Below are positions 34,671 through 43,518 of a stretch of DNA of 64,000 bases, piece after piece. The notes under the pieces are model-generated. The model was not told where the DNA came from, ran no database searches, and was given only the letters and a program-made list of their open reading frames with translations. This DNA comes from an uncultured Bacteroidales bacterium. GTDB lineage: Bacteria > Bacteroidota > Bacteroidia > Bacteroidales > UBA932. Within the stretch, counting starts at the first letter, position 1. Every line of letters begins with the position of its first letter. The stretch spans positions 1 through 64,000 of the forward strand of contig ONEX01000020.1 in the NCBI GenBank assembly GCA_900316955.1, read 5' to 3'. Both the position numbers and the translations under genes were made by a program.

Positions 34671-36182
34671 ATGAAAAAGATATTCTACATCGCTACGATC
34701 GCTCTCTTCGGACTGGCCTCCTGCAGCAAGGAAGTGCTGAACCCGGTCCCGTCCAATGCCGTTTCCGACACGCAGATCTTCTCGTCTGTGGCCTCGGCGG
34801 AGACCGCCCTCAACGGCGGCATCATGTACATCGGCTACTATCTGACCAACACCCTGGGCACCATCATGTCCGAGGTGATGGGCGAGGACGCCCTGATGAC
34901 CAGCGGCAACTACGGCATCGACACGTACAACTGGAACTTGTATTCCTACACCTATTCCCAGGTTGCCGAGGACGAGCCCTGGTGGTTCGGTTATTCCAAC
35001 TACATCTGGGAATATGACTACAAGGGCATCGACGCGGCGAACAACATCATCGCCTACGTGACCGACCTGCCCGACGAGGCCGGCAAGGAGAACCTGCTGG
35101 GCCAGGCCTATGGCCTGCGCGCCTTCATGTTCCTGCGCCTGGCCCGCCTGTTCGCGCCGACTTACTCCATCAACTCCGAGGCCCCCTGCATCATCCTGCG
35201 CACCGAGCCCGCCGACGGCGCTTCCGAGCATATGCCGCGCGCGACGCTGAAGGCCACTTACGAGCAGATCCTCAAGGACTTCGAGTACGCCCGCCAGCAC
35301 TGCAACGCCAACAATGGCGCCTACTTCACCCCGAAGGCTTGCGCCCTCTTCATGGCGCGCGCCTATCTGGACATGGGCGACTGGGCCAATGCCAAGAAGT
35401 TCGCCGAGGAAGCCGCTTCCAACAACTTCTCCGGCAGCAACCTGATGAGCCAGGCCGAGTACCAGGCCGGCTTCATGGACCCGAACGTGGAATGGCTGAT
35501 GTACTACAACTTCAACCAGACCACCTCCAACTACTATGCGTCCATCCCGTCGTTCTACTACCTCGCAAAGGCCGCCTACAATGTGGACGAGACCGGCAAG
35601 GCCGATCCGGCCGACATCGAGTACCTGGACACGGCGCTTGAGGGCGACTACTTCGAGGAGCCGCTCTACGGCTACAGCACCGTGCGCTGGACCAAGCGCT
35701 TCCGCGATTCGTTCGAGGACAGCGACTGCCGCAAGCTCTTTCCGTTCTACTTCTATGCGGATGACGGCTGGTTCACCAGTAAGTTCAGCCACCGCGAACT
35801 CTCCATCGGCGACGCCGACTTCCCGCTGGCCCGCATCGCGGAGGCCTACCTGATCAAGGCCGAATGCGAGGCCCGCACGGGCGGCAACGCGAAGGCCGTG
35901 CTGAACGCGCTGCAGGCCGCCCGCGGCGCCACCCCGACGGACGGCTCCCTGGAGAACGTCCTGTATGAACGCCGCAAGGAACTCTATGGCGAAGGTTTCC
36001 GCCTGCAGGACATCAAGCGCACGCACCAGGCCCTCGACCGCACGAAGGATCCGGAGCACTGGGCTTCCGTGAAGACCCTCCCGGCCGACAGCCCCCGCTA
36101 CATGCTGCCGATCCCGCAGAACGAGATGCTCTACAACAAGGCGCTCTCCGCTGCCGACCAGAACGAATTCTGGAGGAAATAA
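34671..36182 (+). CDS. SusD/RagB-family surface lipoprotein
   Basis: 503 aa. Lipoprotein signal with Cys17 in FGLASCSKE; RagB/SusD helical (TPR-like) core with GQAYGLRAFMFLRLARLFAP and a C-terminal SusD segment ending YNKALSAADQNEFWRK. It forms the lid over the SusC barrel and captures ligand at the cell surface. The acidic residues after the lipidated Cys (here KEVLNP) are not a strong surface-export signal, but surface location is the family norm. The stop overlaps the peptidase start by one nucleotide. Confidence 0.94.
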   Translation: MKKIFYIATIALFGLASCSKEVLNPVPSNAVSDTQIFSSVASAETALNGGIMYIGYYLTNTLGTIMSEVMGEDALMTSGNYGIDTYNWNLYSYTYSQVAEDEPWWFGYSNYIWEYDYKGIDAANNIIAYVTDLPDEAGKENLLGQAYGLRAFMFLRLARLFAPTYSINSEAPCIILRTEPADGASEHMPRATLKATYEQILKDFEYARQHCNANNGAYFTPKACALFMARAYLDMGDWANAKKFAEEAASNNFSGSNLMSQAEYQAGFMDPNVEWLMYYNFNQTTSNYYASIPSFYYLAKAAYNVDETGKADPADIEYLDTALEGDYFEEPLYGYSTVRWTKRFRDSFEDSDCRKLFPFYFYADDGWFTSKFSHRELSIGDADFPLARIAEAYLIKAECEARTGGNAKAVLNALQAARGATPTDGSLENVLYERRKELYGEGFRLQDIKRTHQALDRTKDPEHWASVKTLPADSPRYMLPIPQNEMLYNKALSAADQNEFWRK

Positions 36183-38143
36183 TGAGAAAGTATCAATTAT
36201 GGGGAATGCTGCTTCTATCGGCAGCATTCCTTTTCAGTTCCTGCGCGAAGAAGCAGGATGACGGAAAGGTCGCTTTCATCGACCGGGAAGTGGACGTGAA
36301 ATCCTTCCTGACCGGTTTCCCGTACTCCACCTGGGGATTCTATCTCTCCGACGACGCGACGAAGCTGTATTATCTGCGCAACGACGAGCCGAGCCCGCTG
36401 GTGATGCTCGACCTCACGAAGAGCACCGACATCAGCCAGGGGGACGTCATCTCGTCCGACGACTGGTCCAAGAAGAATTTCTGGAGCCCTTCCTGGAACG
36501 AGAAGGACGGCTTCCTGTACTGGATGGGCGACCAGCGGAACGACGAGAAGATCGACCTGTACCGGATGGACCCGAAGACGGGGGAGACCACCTGCTTCAC
36601 CGACGTCCCGTACATCTACGGCTGGAGTTTCAACGACGCCAAGGACAAGGCCTTCTACGTGGCCCGCATCGACCAGGTGGGGGACGACCACGTGGACGAG
36701 TTCCACATCCTGGACCTCAAGACCCTGGAGGACAAGACCGTCTGCACGGACCGTCCGGACTATCGGATGACGTGGACGGAAATCGCCTCCAGCCCGGATG
36801 ACAGCGGCTGCCTGCTGACCGTCCTGAAGAACGTCAACCGGACCTTCACGAACATCGCCTATCTGGACTACGCCACCGGCGAGTACAAGGTGATCACCGA
36901 TCCTTCCGTGGAGGCTTCCCTGGACGGCTGTGCGGTCATTTCGCCCTGGTACTCCCAGGACGTCGCCTACTTCCTGTCCGACCATACCGGCTATGCCAAT
37001 GTCTACTCCTTCAACCGCGCCACCGGCGAAGTCCGTCCCGTGACGGCCTATCGGCAGGACCTCCGCGCGAAATGGCTGGAGGCCGACGGCAAGAAGTACC
37101 TGGCGACGGTGCGCACGAGCCCGGAAGGCTCGGACGTCGCCGTCCTGGATCCGGACGGGAACGAAATCGTTTGCGAGCGGTATCCCGCGACGCTCACGCT
37201 CAAGACGACGGTCGGGAACAAGATGTATTTCACGGCCGGCGCGACGGACATCCTCTTCCAGATGTGGGTGGTCGAGTTCGTCGACGGCCAGCTGAAGCAG
37301 TCCGTGCTGGTGGACCTCCCCGAGAACATCAAGTCCTCGATGGTGACCTCGCACGCGCAGAAGCTGAGCATCCCGACCTTCGACATCGATCCTGCCACCG
37401 GGGAAACCCGGATGCTGCACGCGTACCTGATGGTTCCCGAGAAACCGCTCCCGGCCGACCAGGCCCGCCTGATGGTGATGTCCTTCTACGGCGGAGACAA
37501 CGCCTATGACATGGAGCATCAGATCTTTACGGCGGCGGGCATGTACGTGCTGAGCGCCTCGCCCCGCGGTTCCAGCGGGTTCGGGCGCGACTTCGCGGCG
37601 CTGAACGACCACGACCTGGGCGGCAACGAGACCATCGACATGATCTACTGCGCCCGCTATGTCTCCGAGATGCTGGGCATTCCGCCGGAGCGCGTCGGCT
37701 GCTTCGGCATGAGCCACGGCGGTTACGAGACGATGCGGCTGATGACCTTCCCGGGCGAGGTGAACGGCTTCAAGACCTCCTTCCCGTTCGGGTTCGGCGT
37801 GGCCGTGGCCGGCTTCTGCGACATCATCTGGGAGCACTACCACTCCAACATCCCGGACTGGGACTACCTGGAGGCCGGCGACCCGGTGACCGAGAAGGAC
37901 AAGCTGATGGACCGTTCGCCCATCAGCCACGTGGACAAGATCTCCGGTCCGCTCCTGCTCATCCACGGCGACCACGACGACCGCGTGGACATCGGCGGTT
38001 CGCAGATGCTGTACGACGCGTTGAAGAAGGAAGGGAAGCCGGTCGAGTTCCTGATCATGAAGGGCCAGGGACACGGCTACAAGGGCATCGACAACCAGAT
38101 GCTCTATTACCGGACCATCCTGGATTTCATCGCCCGGAACTGA
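36182..38143 (+). CDS. S9 family prolyl-oligopeptidase-like lipoprotein
   Basis: 653 aa. Lipoprotein signal (LFSSCAKK, Cys21), a beta-propeller-like region (about 40-400) with repeated strands, and a C-terminal alpha/beta hydrolase domain. The catalytic Ser is in GCFGMSHGGYE, Asp in HGDHDDRV, and His in GQGHGYKG. Such enzymes cleave short peptides, often after proline or as acylaminoacyl/dipeptidyl peptidases; the exact preference cannot be read. It is translationally coupled to susD, so it likely trims peptides bound or imported by this SusCD system. A strong terminator lies 44 nt beyond the stop. Confidence 0.9.
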   Translation: MRKYQLWGMLLLSAAFLFSSCAKKQDDGKVAFIDREVDVKSFLTGFPYSTWGFYLSDDATKLYYLRNDEPSPLVMLDLTKSTDISQGDVISSDDWSKKNFWSPSWNEKDGFLYWMGDQRNDEKIDLYRMDPKTGETTCFTDVPYIYGWSFNDAKDKAFYVARIDQVGDDHVDEFHILDLKTLEDKTVCTDRPDYRMTWTEIASSPDDSGCLLTVLKNVNRTFTNIAYLDYATGEYKVITDPSVEASLDGCAVISPWYSQDVAYFLSDHTGYANVYSFNRATGEVRPVTAYRQDLRAKWLEADGKKYLATVRTSPEGSDVAVLDPDGNEIVCERYPATLTLKTTVGNKMYFTAGATDILFQMWVVEFVDGQLKQSVLVDLPENIKSSMVTSHAQKLSIPTFDIDPATGETRMLHAYLMVPEKPLPADQARLMVMSFYGGDNAYDMEHQIFTAAGMYVLSASPRGSSGFGRDFAALNDHDLGGNETIDMIYCARYVSEMLGIPPERVGCFGMSHGGYETMRLMTFPGEVNGFKTSFPFGFGVAVAGFCDIIWEHYHSNIPDWDYLEAGDPVTEKDKLMDRSPISHVDKISGPLLLIHGDHDDRVDIGGSQMLYDALKKEGKPVEFLIMKGQGHGYKGIDNQMLYYRTILDFIARN

Positions 38144-38144
38144 C

Positions 38145-40244
38145 CTAGACCGGATCCACGTCAACCGCCAGATGGGCGGTGTACTTACGCTCCTTTCCAA
38201 ACGAAAGGAGCGTTTTTTCGAGTGTTTTCTTCAGGGAGGTGAGCGCCCTGTTGCGGGCGAATGTCACCCGGATCTGCCGGATGGATTCCCCGGCGATGCG
38301 GTCCACGGCGGGCGCGTAAGGGCCGATGACGGCGGGCGGGGTGTCCGCCTCGCAGAAAGCGGCGAGCAGGGCGTTCCGAAGCTCCTTGGACAGGAACTCC
38401 AGCCGCTTTTCGTTGCTGTCTTTCAAGGTGATATGGACAAGGCGGGTGTAGGGCGGATACCCGAAGAGCCGGCGTTCGGCGAGGAGGTCCGCGTCGTCGC
38501 TGCCTTGCAGCCGGGTATAGACGGGATGCTCCGGTTCGCGGGTCTGGATGACGATCCGGCCGGGCTTGCCCCGCCGGCCGCTCCGGCCGCGGAACTGCTC
38601 CAGCAGCTGGAAGGCGCGCTCGTCCGCGCGGAAGTCCTGCTGGCCCACGAGGCTGTCAGCCTGGAGGACGGCCACAAGGCTGAGGCCGTCGAAGTCGAAG
38701 CCCTTCGTGATGATCTGGGTGCCCACGAGGATGTCGATGTTTCCCTCGGCGAAGCCGCGGATGATGGCGGCCTCCTCCGTATCGGGCGTGTCACCGTCCA
38801 GCCGTGCGATGCGGCGGTCAGGGAATAGGGCGGTCAACTCTTCTTCCACCTTCTGCGTGCCGGCGCCGAGCGGCTGCAATTCACCCTTGCAGGACGGGCA
38901 GATGCCCGTGTAGGGCTCCGTATGCCCGCAATAGTGGCAAACCAGGCGGTCGGGCCCGCGGTGCAGGCTCATCGGCACGTGGCAGTGCGGGCACTTGGGA
39001 ATCTTGCCGCACTCGGTGCACTGGACCGACGGGGCGTAAGAACGTCGTGCGCGGAGCACGAGCACCTGTCCGCCGTCGTCCAGGGTATCGGTAATCTCGT
39101 GGATGAGTTTCCGGGAGAAACTACCTGTCATGCCCCGTTTCCGCCGTTCGGCGACCGTGTCGATGAGGCGGATTTCCGCATCCTCCCCGGCATGGAACCT
39201 TTCCTTCAGGTCAACCTTGACAAACCTCCCTGTTTCAGCATTATAGAGAGATTCCAGGGACGGAGTGGCGCTGCCCAGCACGACATTCGCTTTTTGGATG
39301 ACGCCCAGCATGATGGCGCTTTCCCGCGCATTGTAGCGCGGGGCCGGCGCATCCTGCTTGTACGACGTGTCGTGCTCCTCGTCCACGATGATCAAACCCA
39401 GGTTGTGGTGGGGGAGGAACAGGGCGGAGCGGGTGCCGAGGACCAGGTAAGGACCGGATTTTCGGATCCGGGATGCGACCTGTGCCCGGCGCGCCGCGGA
39501 AACGCCCGAATGGAACACCTGCACGTCCGGGAAGACCGCGGCGATGCGGTCCTCCAACTGGCGGGAAAGGGCGATTTCCGGGACGAGGAACAGGACGTTC
39601 CGGCCCCTTTCCAGGGTTTCCTGCGCCAGTTTCAGATAGATTTCCGTCTTGCCAGAGCCGGTGACCCCGTGCAGAAGGACGGTCTTGCCGTCTTCAAACG
39701 CCTTGCAGGCTGTTGCTGCAGCGGTTTCCTGGGCGGGGGACAGGGTGACGGGCGTCGGAACGGCCGCAGGTTTCTCGCCCCGCAGCAGCGCTTCGACCGC
39801 TTCGATTTCGGCCTTGTACCGCTCCCGGGTATCGTCCCGGCGGGCCTTGTCGGCCTTGTCCTTCAGCCGCTCCAGACGCGCTTCCAACCGCTCCATGACC
39901 CGCGCTTCCACCTCCTCCTGGTCGATTTTCAGGGCGGGGTAGGCGGCCTTGTACACTTCGCCGATGGAACACAGGTAATAGTCGCTGACGGCCCGCCAGA
40001 ACTTGATCTCCTCGGGAAGGACCTTGGGCAGGCCTTCTTCCGCGGCGAGGATGGGCAGGATCCGGTTCTCGTCCGTCTGGGGCTGGACATCCACAGCGCT
40101 GACGGCCCCGACATATTCCTTCCGGGCGAAGAGCACCCTTACGCGGTCGCCGACCCGGACCGTGGTTCCTTCCGGGAGCCGATAGCACGGCTCCCACTCC
40201 AGCCGGAGTGGCAGGATGACCTGTATGTAGGCCGGGACGGGCAT
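38145..40244 (-). CDS. priA: primosomal protein N' (replication restart helicase)
   Basis: 699 aa. N-terminal DNA-binding region, then a superfamily 2 helicase: Walker A GVTGSGKTEIY, motif II DEEHDTSYKQ, SATPSLES, and LVGTQIITKGFDF. Paired cysteines (CTECGKIPKCPHC, CHYCG, CPSC) form the zinc sites. RARRSYAP replaces the more common RRGYAP. It reloads the replisome at stalled forks. The C-terminal coding region carries, on the opposite strand, the terminator of the SusCD operon. Its start overlaps the symporter stop by one nucleotide. Confidence 0.95.
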   Translation of the reverse strand: MPVPAYIQVILPLRLEWEPCYRLPEGTTVRVGDRVRVLFARKEYVGAVSAVDVQPQTDENRILPILAAEEGLPKVLPEEIKFWRAVSDYYLCSIGEVYKAAYPALKIDQEEVEARVMERLEARLERLKDKADKARRDDTRERYKAEIEAVEALLRGEKPAAVPTPVTLSPAQETAAATACKAFEDGKTVLLHGVTGSGKTEIYLKLAQETLERGRNVLFLVPEIALSRQLEDRIAAVFPDVQVFHSGVSAARRAQVASRIRKSGPYLVLGTRSALFLPHHNLGLIIVDEEHDTSYKQDAPAPRYNARESAIMLGVIQKANVVLGSATPSLESLYNAETGRFVKVDLKERFHAGEDAEIRLIDTVAERRKRGMTGSFSRKLIHEITDTLDDGGQVLVLRARRSYAPSVQCTECGKIPKCPHCHVPMSLHRGPDRLVCHYCGHTEPYTGICPSCKGELQPLGAGTQKVEEELTALFPDRRIARLDGDTPDTEEAAIIRGFAEGNIDILVGTQIITKGFDFDGLSLVAVLQADSLVGQQDFRADERAFQLLEQFRGRSGRRGKPGRIVIQTREPEHPVYTRLQGSDDADLLAERRLFGYPPYTRLVHITLKDSNEKRLEFLSKELRNALLAAFCEADTPPAVIGPYAPAVDRIAGESIRQIRVTFARNRALTSLKKTLEKTLLSFGKERKYTAHLAVDVDPV
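38187..38218 (+). terminator. Rho-independent terminator of the SusCD-peptidase operon, inside priA
   Basis: ACGCTCCTTTC (38187-38197), loop CAAAC, GAAAGGAGCGT (38203-38213), then T6: an 11-bp perfect stem. It lies in the C-terminal coding sequence of the convergent priA gene, so this DNA is both protein-coding and a terminator. Confidence 0.92.
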
Positions 40245-41614
40245 CAGGCGACTTTCTCGTATTCCTTCAGGGCCTTGATGGCCTTCGGGCAGAGGATGAG
40301 GATCGAGACCACGGTGAACCAGGCCATGAGACCCACGCCGATGTCGCCGAGCTGCCAGACGACGTCCGCTTCACGCACGGCGCCGAACACGACGGCCCCC
40401 AGCATCAGCACCTGGAAGATGCGGATGGCGATTCTCTCGCCCTTGCCTTCCTGCCCGCGGAACAGGTAGATGATGCTGGTTTCCGCGTAGAAGTAGTAGG
40501 CCATGATGGTGCTGAAGGCGAAGAAGACCATCGCGATGGACACGAACTGGCTGCCGAAGCCCTTGAACACCGTATCCACGGCGCTCTGGGTGTAGTTGAC
40601 GTAATTGTTGGCGAGTTCCGGTGCGCCGGCGTACAGCAGTTCGCCGTCGCTGCCCAGGATGTTGTAGGTGCCGGAGCAGAGGATCATGAGGGCGGTGGCG
40701 GTGCACACGAGCAGGGTGTCGACATACACGGAGAAGGCCTGGGCGAGGCCTTGTTGCGCCGGATGCGGGACGTCGGTAGCCGCCGATACGATGGCGCCCG
40801 TGCCCTGGCCGGCCTCGTTGGAGAAGATGCCGCGCTTGACGCCCATGGCGATCGTGGAGCCGATGATGCCGCCGCAGATGGGGTTGATGCCGAAGGCGTT
40901 CGTGACGATGGACGCGAACACCGCAGGGACGTCCTGGATATGGAAGCCGATGACCACCAGCGACATCAGGATGTAGCCGAGGGCCATGAACGGAGTCACG
41001 ATGGAGGCCACCCGCGCGATGCGCTTGACCCCGCCGAAGATGACGAGGCCCAGGATGACCGCGAGGGCGATGCCGGAGGTGAGGGGAGCGACCGGGAAGG
41101 CGTTCTTGATGGCCGAAGAGACGCCGTTCGACTGGACCGTCGTGAGGAAGAAGCCGCAGGCGAGGACGGTGATGGCCGCGAACGTGATGCCCAGCCATTT
41201 CTTGCCCAGCCCGTGTTCGATGAAGCTGAAAGGACCGCCCCGGTAGCCGGAGTGGTGCGGGAACTTGTAGATCTGCGCCAGGGTGGACTCCACGAAGGCC
41301 GTCGATGCGCCGAAGAAGGCGACGACCCACATCCAGAACACCGCGCCCGGTCCGCCGAAGGCGATGGCCGTCGCCACGCCCACGATGTTGCCGGTGCCCA
41401 CGCGTCCGGACAGAGCGATGCAGAACGCCTCGAACGACGAAATGCCCTGCGCGCCCTCCTTCTTGGAGAACAGCGACTTGAGCATCAGTTTGAACCGGCG
41501 TACCTGCACGAACCGCGTCCGGAACGAGAAATACAGTCCGGCGACGATCAGCAGGACGACCAGCCCGGGATTCCAGACGATATCATTGACCTGGGAGACA
41601 ATCTTTTCTAGCAT
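40244..41614 (-). CDS. alanine/glycine:cation symporter family protein
   Basis: 456 aa, about ten or eleven membrane helices. Family signatures are seen: GGPGAVFWMWVVAFFGAST, HSGYRGGPFSFIEHGLGKKW and GVKRGIFSNEAGQGTGAI, with conserved Asn/Glu in the sodium-coupled core. It imports alanine or glycine with Na+ or H+ at the inner membrane. It ends with a cytoplasmic charged tail. A TATCTTTG box on the minus strand lies only 5 nt upstream of the ATG. Forms an operon-like pair with priA through a one-nucleotide overlap, although the functions are unrelated. Confidence 0.93.
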   Translation of the reverse strand: MLEKIVSQVNDIVWNPGLVVLLIVAGLYFSFRTRFVQVRRFKLMLKSLFSKKEGAQGISSFEAFCIALSGRVGTGNIVGVATAIAFGGPGAVFWMWVVAFFGASTAFVESTLAQIYKFPHHSGYRGGPFSFIEHGLGKKWLGITFAAITVLACGFFLTTVQSNGVSSAIKNAFPVAPLTSGIALAVILGLVIFGGVKRIARVASIVTPFMALGYILMSLVVIGFHIQDVPAVFASIVTNAFGINPICGGIIGSTIAMGVKRGIFSNEAGQGTGAIVSAATDVPHPAQQGLAQAFSVYVDTLLVCTATALMILCSGTYNILGSDGELLYAGAPELANNYVNYTQSAVDTVFKGFGSQFVSIAMVFFAFSTIMAYYFYAETSIIYLFRGQEGKGERIAIRIFQVLMLGAVVFGAVREADVVWQLGDIGVGLMAWFTVVSILILCPKAIKALKEYEKVA

Positions 41615-41619
41615 GGTTC

Positions 41620-41627
41620 CAAAGATA
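41620..41627 (-). promoter_or_regulatory. -7 box TATCTTTG for the AGCS symporter gene
   Basis: Minus-strand TATCTTTG separated from the ATG by 5 nt, implying a leaderless or near-leaderless message. No clear -33. Confidence 0.5.
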
Positions 41628-41651
41628 CGGAAAAAGTTTCGTATGGACCCC

Positions 41652-42569
41652 TTACTCCGACATATTCTTCACGTGCTTCGGGATGGGGAGGTCGCCGAAG
41701 CCGAAGAGGCGGCGGGCGTTTTCGCCGAGGAACTTCGCCTTCTCCTCGTCGGTCAGGAGCGGGCTCTTGACGATGAAGTCGTAGGACATCTTGTAGGTGA
41801 TGGCGGTGATGGTGCGGGGGTAGTCGGAGCCCCACATCAGCTTGTCGAAGCCCACTTCGTCCGCCGCTTCCCGGATGGCCTGCACGGCTGAAGGGAAGGG
41901 GTAGAATTCGTCGTTGAAGAGCCAGGTGATGCCGCCGCATTCCACATAGACGTTTGGGTGGCGGGCCAGGCGGATCTGCTCCATCCAGCCGGGCCGGGTG
42001 ACCATCCCGAAGTGGCCGATCAGGATGCGGAGCCGGGGAAATGCCGCGATAACCGATTCCATTTCAGCGACTTGCAGGTCGCCGTCGGCCAGTTCCACGT
42101 GCAGGATCATGTCCCGGTCCTCCATCAGGCGGAACATCTCCATCATCTCCGGACTGTCCAGCCGGACACGGCCTTCCGGCAGCAGGAGCCGGGCGGCGGG
42201 GATCTTGATGCCGCGGAAGCCGCGGCCGACGAGTTCCTCTGCCTCGGCCAGGAAACCGGGCTTGCGGAACTCGCACATCCCGAACACGAAGAACCGCTCC
42301 GGATACCGCAGCTCCACTTGCTCCAGGTAATCGTTCTGGAGGCCGTCGATGAACTCCTGGGTGACGACGGCGGCCGAGACCTGCGCGTAGTCCATGTTCG
42401 ACAGGAGCACCTCGGCGGTGTTCCGGCCGTCGATCAGGAAGGGCGGAAGCATCTGGACTTCCGTGCCCATGAACAGGCACCGGCCGTTCGGGAGCGGCCG
42501 GATCTCCTTTCCGTTCACGACGGCTTCCTGCCGGAGCCACAGGTGGCAATGGGCGTCGATAATCAGCAT
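41652..42569 (-). CDS. amidohydrolase-family lactonase-like protein (COG3618-type)
   Basis: 305 aa, (beta/alpha)8 amidohydrolase-2 fold. Metal-site candidates are DAHCHLW near the N-terminus, His in LIGHFGM, and Asp in MWGSDYPRTI near the C-terminus. The family includes L-fucono- and L-galactono-lactonases. With an L-galactose-dehydrogenase-like reductase and a Zn-dehydrogenase directly upstream, opening of a sugar lactone is the likeliest role; a decarboxylase activity cannot be excluded. Start at 42569 (MLIIDAHCH) chosen because the first strand begins there. Confidence 0.8.
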   Translation of the reverse strand: MLIIDAHCHLWLRQEAVVNGKEIRPLPNGRCLFMGTEVQMLPPFLIDGRNTAEVLLSNMDYAQVSAAVVTQEFIDGLQNDYLEQVELRYPERFFVFGMCEFRKPGFLAEAEELVGRGFRGIKIPAARLLLPEGRVRLDSPEMMEMFRLMEDRDMILHVELADGDLQVAEMESVIAAFPRLRILIGHFGMVTRPGWMEQIRLARHPNVYVECGGITWLFNDEFYPFPSAVQAIREAADEVGFDKLMWGSDYPRTITAITYKMSYDFIVKSPLLTDEEKAKFLGENARRLFGFGDLPIPKHVKNMSE

Positions 42570-42573
42570 GGTA

Positions 42574-43506
42574 TCAGGTGTTTGACCAGGAAACGCGGAA
42601 CTGGTCGCCGATGATTTCCCGCACTTCCTGCACGAGCTGCAGGTCGATGGGCTCGTCCATATAGGCGACGTTCTTCCGGAGGTTTTCCGGTTTGGTGGTA
42701 CTGAACAGGGTGGAGGCGATGCGCGGGTTCTGCAGGGAGAACTGCATCGCGAGCTTCTCGATGGGGTAGTCCTTGGCGGCGCAGTGCGAGGCGGCGCGCT
42801 TGCAGGCATCCACCAGCGCCTTTGGCGCGGGATGCCAGGCCGGCACGCCCCGCTGCGTCAGCAGCCCCATCGAGAACGGCGACGCGTTGATGACGCCGAT
42901 TCCCCGCTCCTCGAAGAAATCCAGAAAATCCACCAGCTTGTCGTCGTTCAGGCAGTAATGGCAGAAATTGAGCACGCTTTCCACCGTTCCGGCGGGCACA
43001 TGTTCCACCATCCACTTCAGGTTCTCGAGCTGCAAGTCCGTGATACCCACGTGCTTGACGACGCCTTCCTCGCGAAGCTTGACAAGCGCCGGAAGCGTCT
43101 CGCCGGCGACCTGTTCGAGGTCCGAGAACTCGATGTCATGGACATTGATCAGGTCCACATAGTCGATGTGCAGGCGCTCCATGCTCTCATATACGCTGCG
43201 GGTGACGCGTTCGGCGGAATAGTCCCAGGTGTTGTGCCCGTCCTCGCCGTAGCGGCCCACTTTCGTGGACAGGAAGAACTTGTCCCGCGGGATGTCCTTC
43301 AGGGCTTTCCCGAGGACGGTCTCGGCCTTGTAATAGCCGTAGTACGGGGATACGTCGATGAAGTTGATGCCGGCGTCGATGGCGGCGAAAACGGCCTCGA
43401 CGCCCCTGGCCTCCTCGAAATCATGGAAGACGCCGCCCAGGGAGGACGCGCCGAAACCGATGGCGGACAGCCGCATGCCGGTCTTGCCCAATTCGCGATA
43501 GATCAT
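42574..43506 (-). CDS. aldo/keto reductase, L-galactose/L-fucose dehydrogenase-like
   Basis: 310 aa TIM-barrel oxidoreductase. YRELGKTGMRLSAIGFGASS opens the barrel; FIDVSPYYGYYKAETVLGKAL contains the catalytic Asp and Tyr; STKVGRYG supplies Lys. This sequence group includes plant and bacterial L-galactose dehydrogenases, which oxidise the C1 hydroxyl to a lactone. Context supports that: it is flanked by a lactonase-like and a Zn-dehydrogenase gene in one operon with short gaps (4 and 12 nt). The substrate is inferred, not shown. Confidence 0.82.
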   Translation of the reverse strand: MIYRELGKTGMRLSAIGFGASSLGGVFHDFEEARGVEAVFAAIDAGINFIDVSPYYGYYKAETVLGKALKDIPRDKFFLSTKVGRYGEDGHNTWDYSAERVTRSVYESMERLHIDYVDLINVHDIEFSDLEQVAGETLPALVKLREEGVVKHVGITDLQLENLKWMVEHVPAGTVESVLNFCHYCLNDDKLVDFLDFFEERGIGVINASPFSMGLLTQRGVPAWHPAPKALVDACKRAASHCAAKDYPIEKLAMQFSLQNPRIASTLFSTTKPENLRKNVAYMDEPIDLQLVQEVREIIGDQFRVSWSNT

Positions 43507-43518
43507 GGCGGGATGGTG

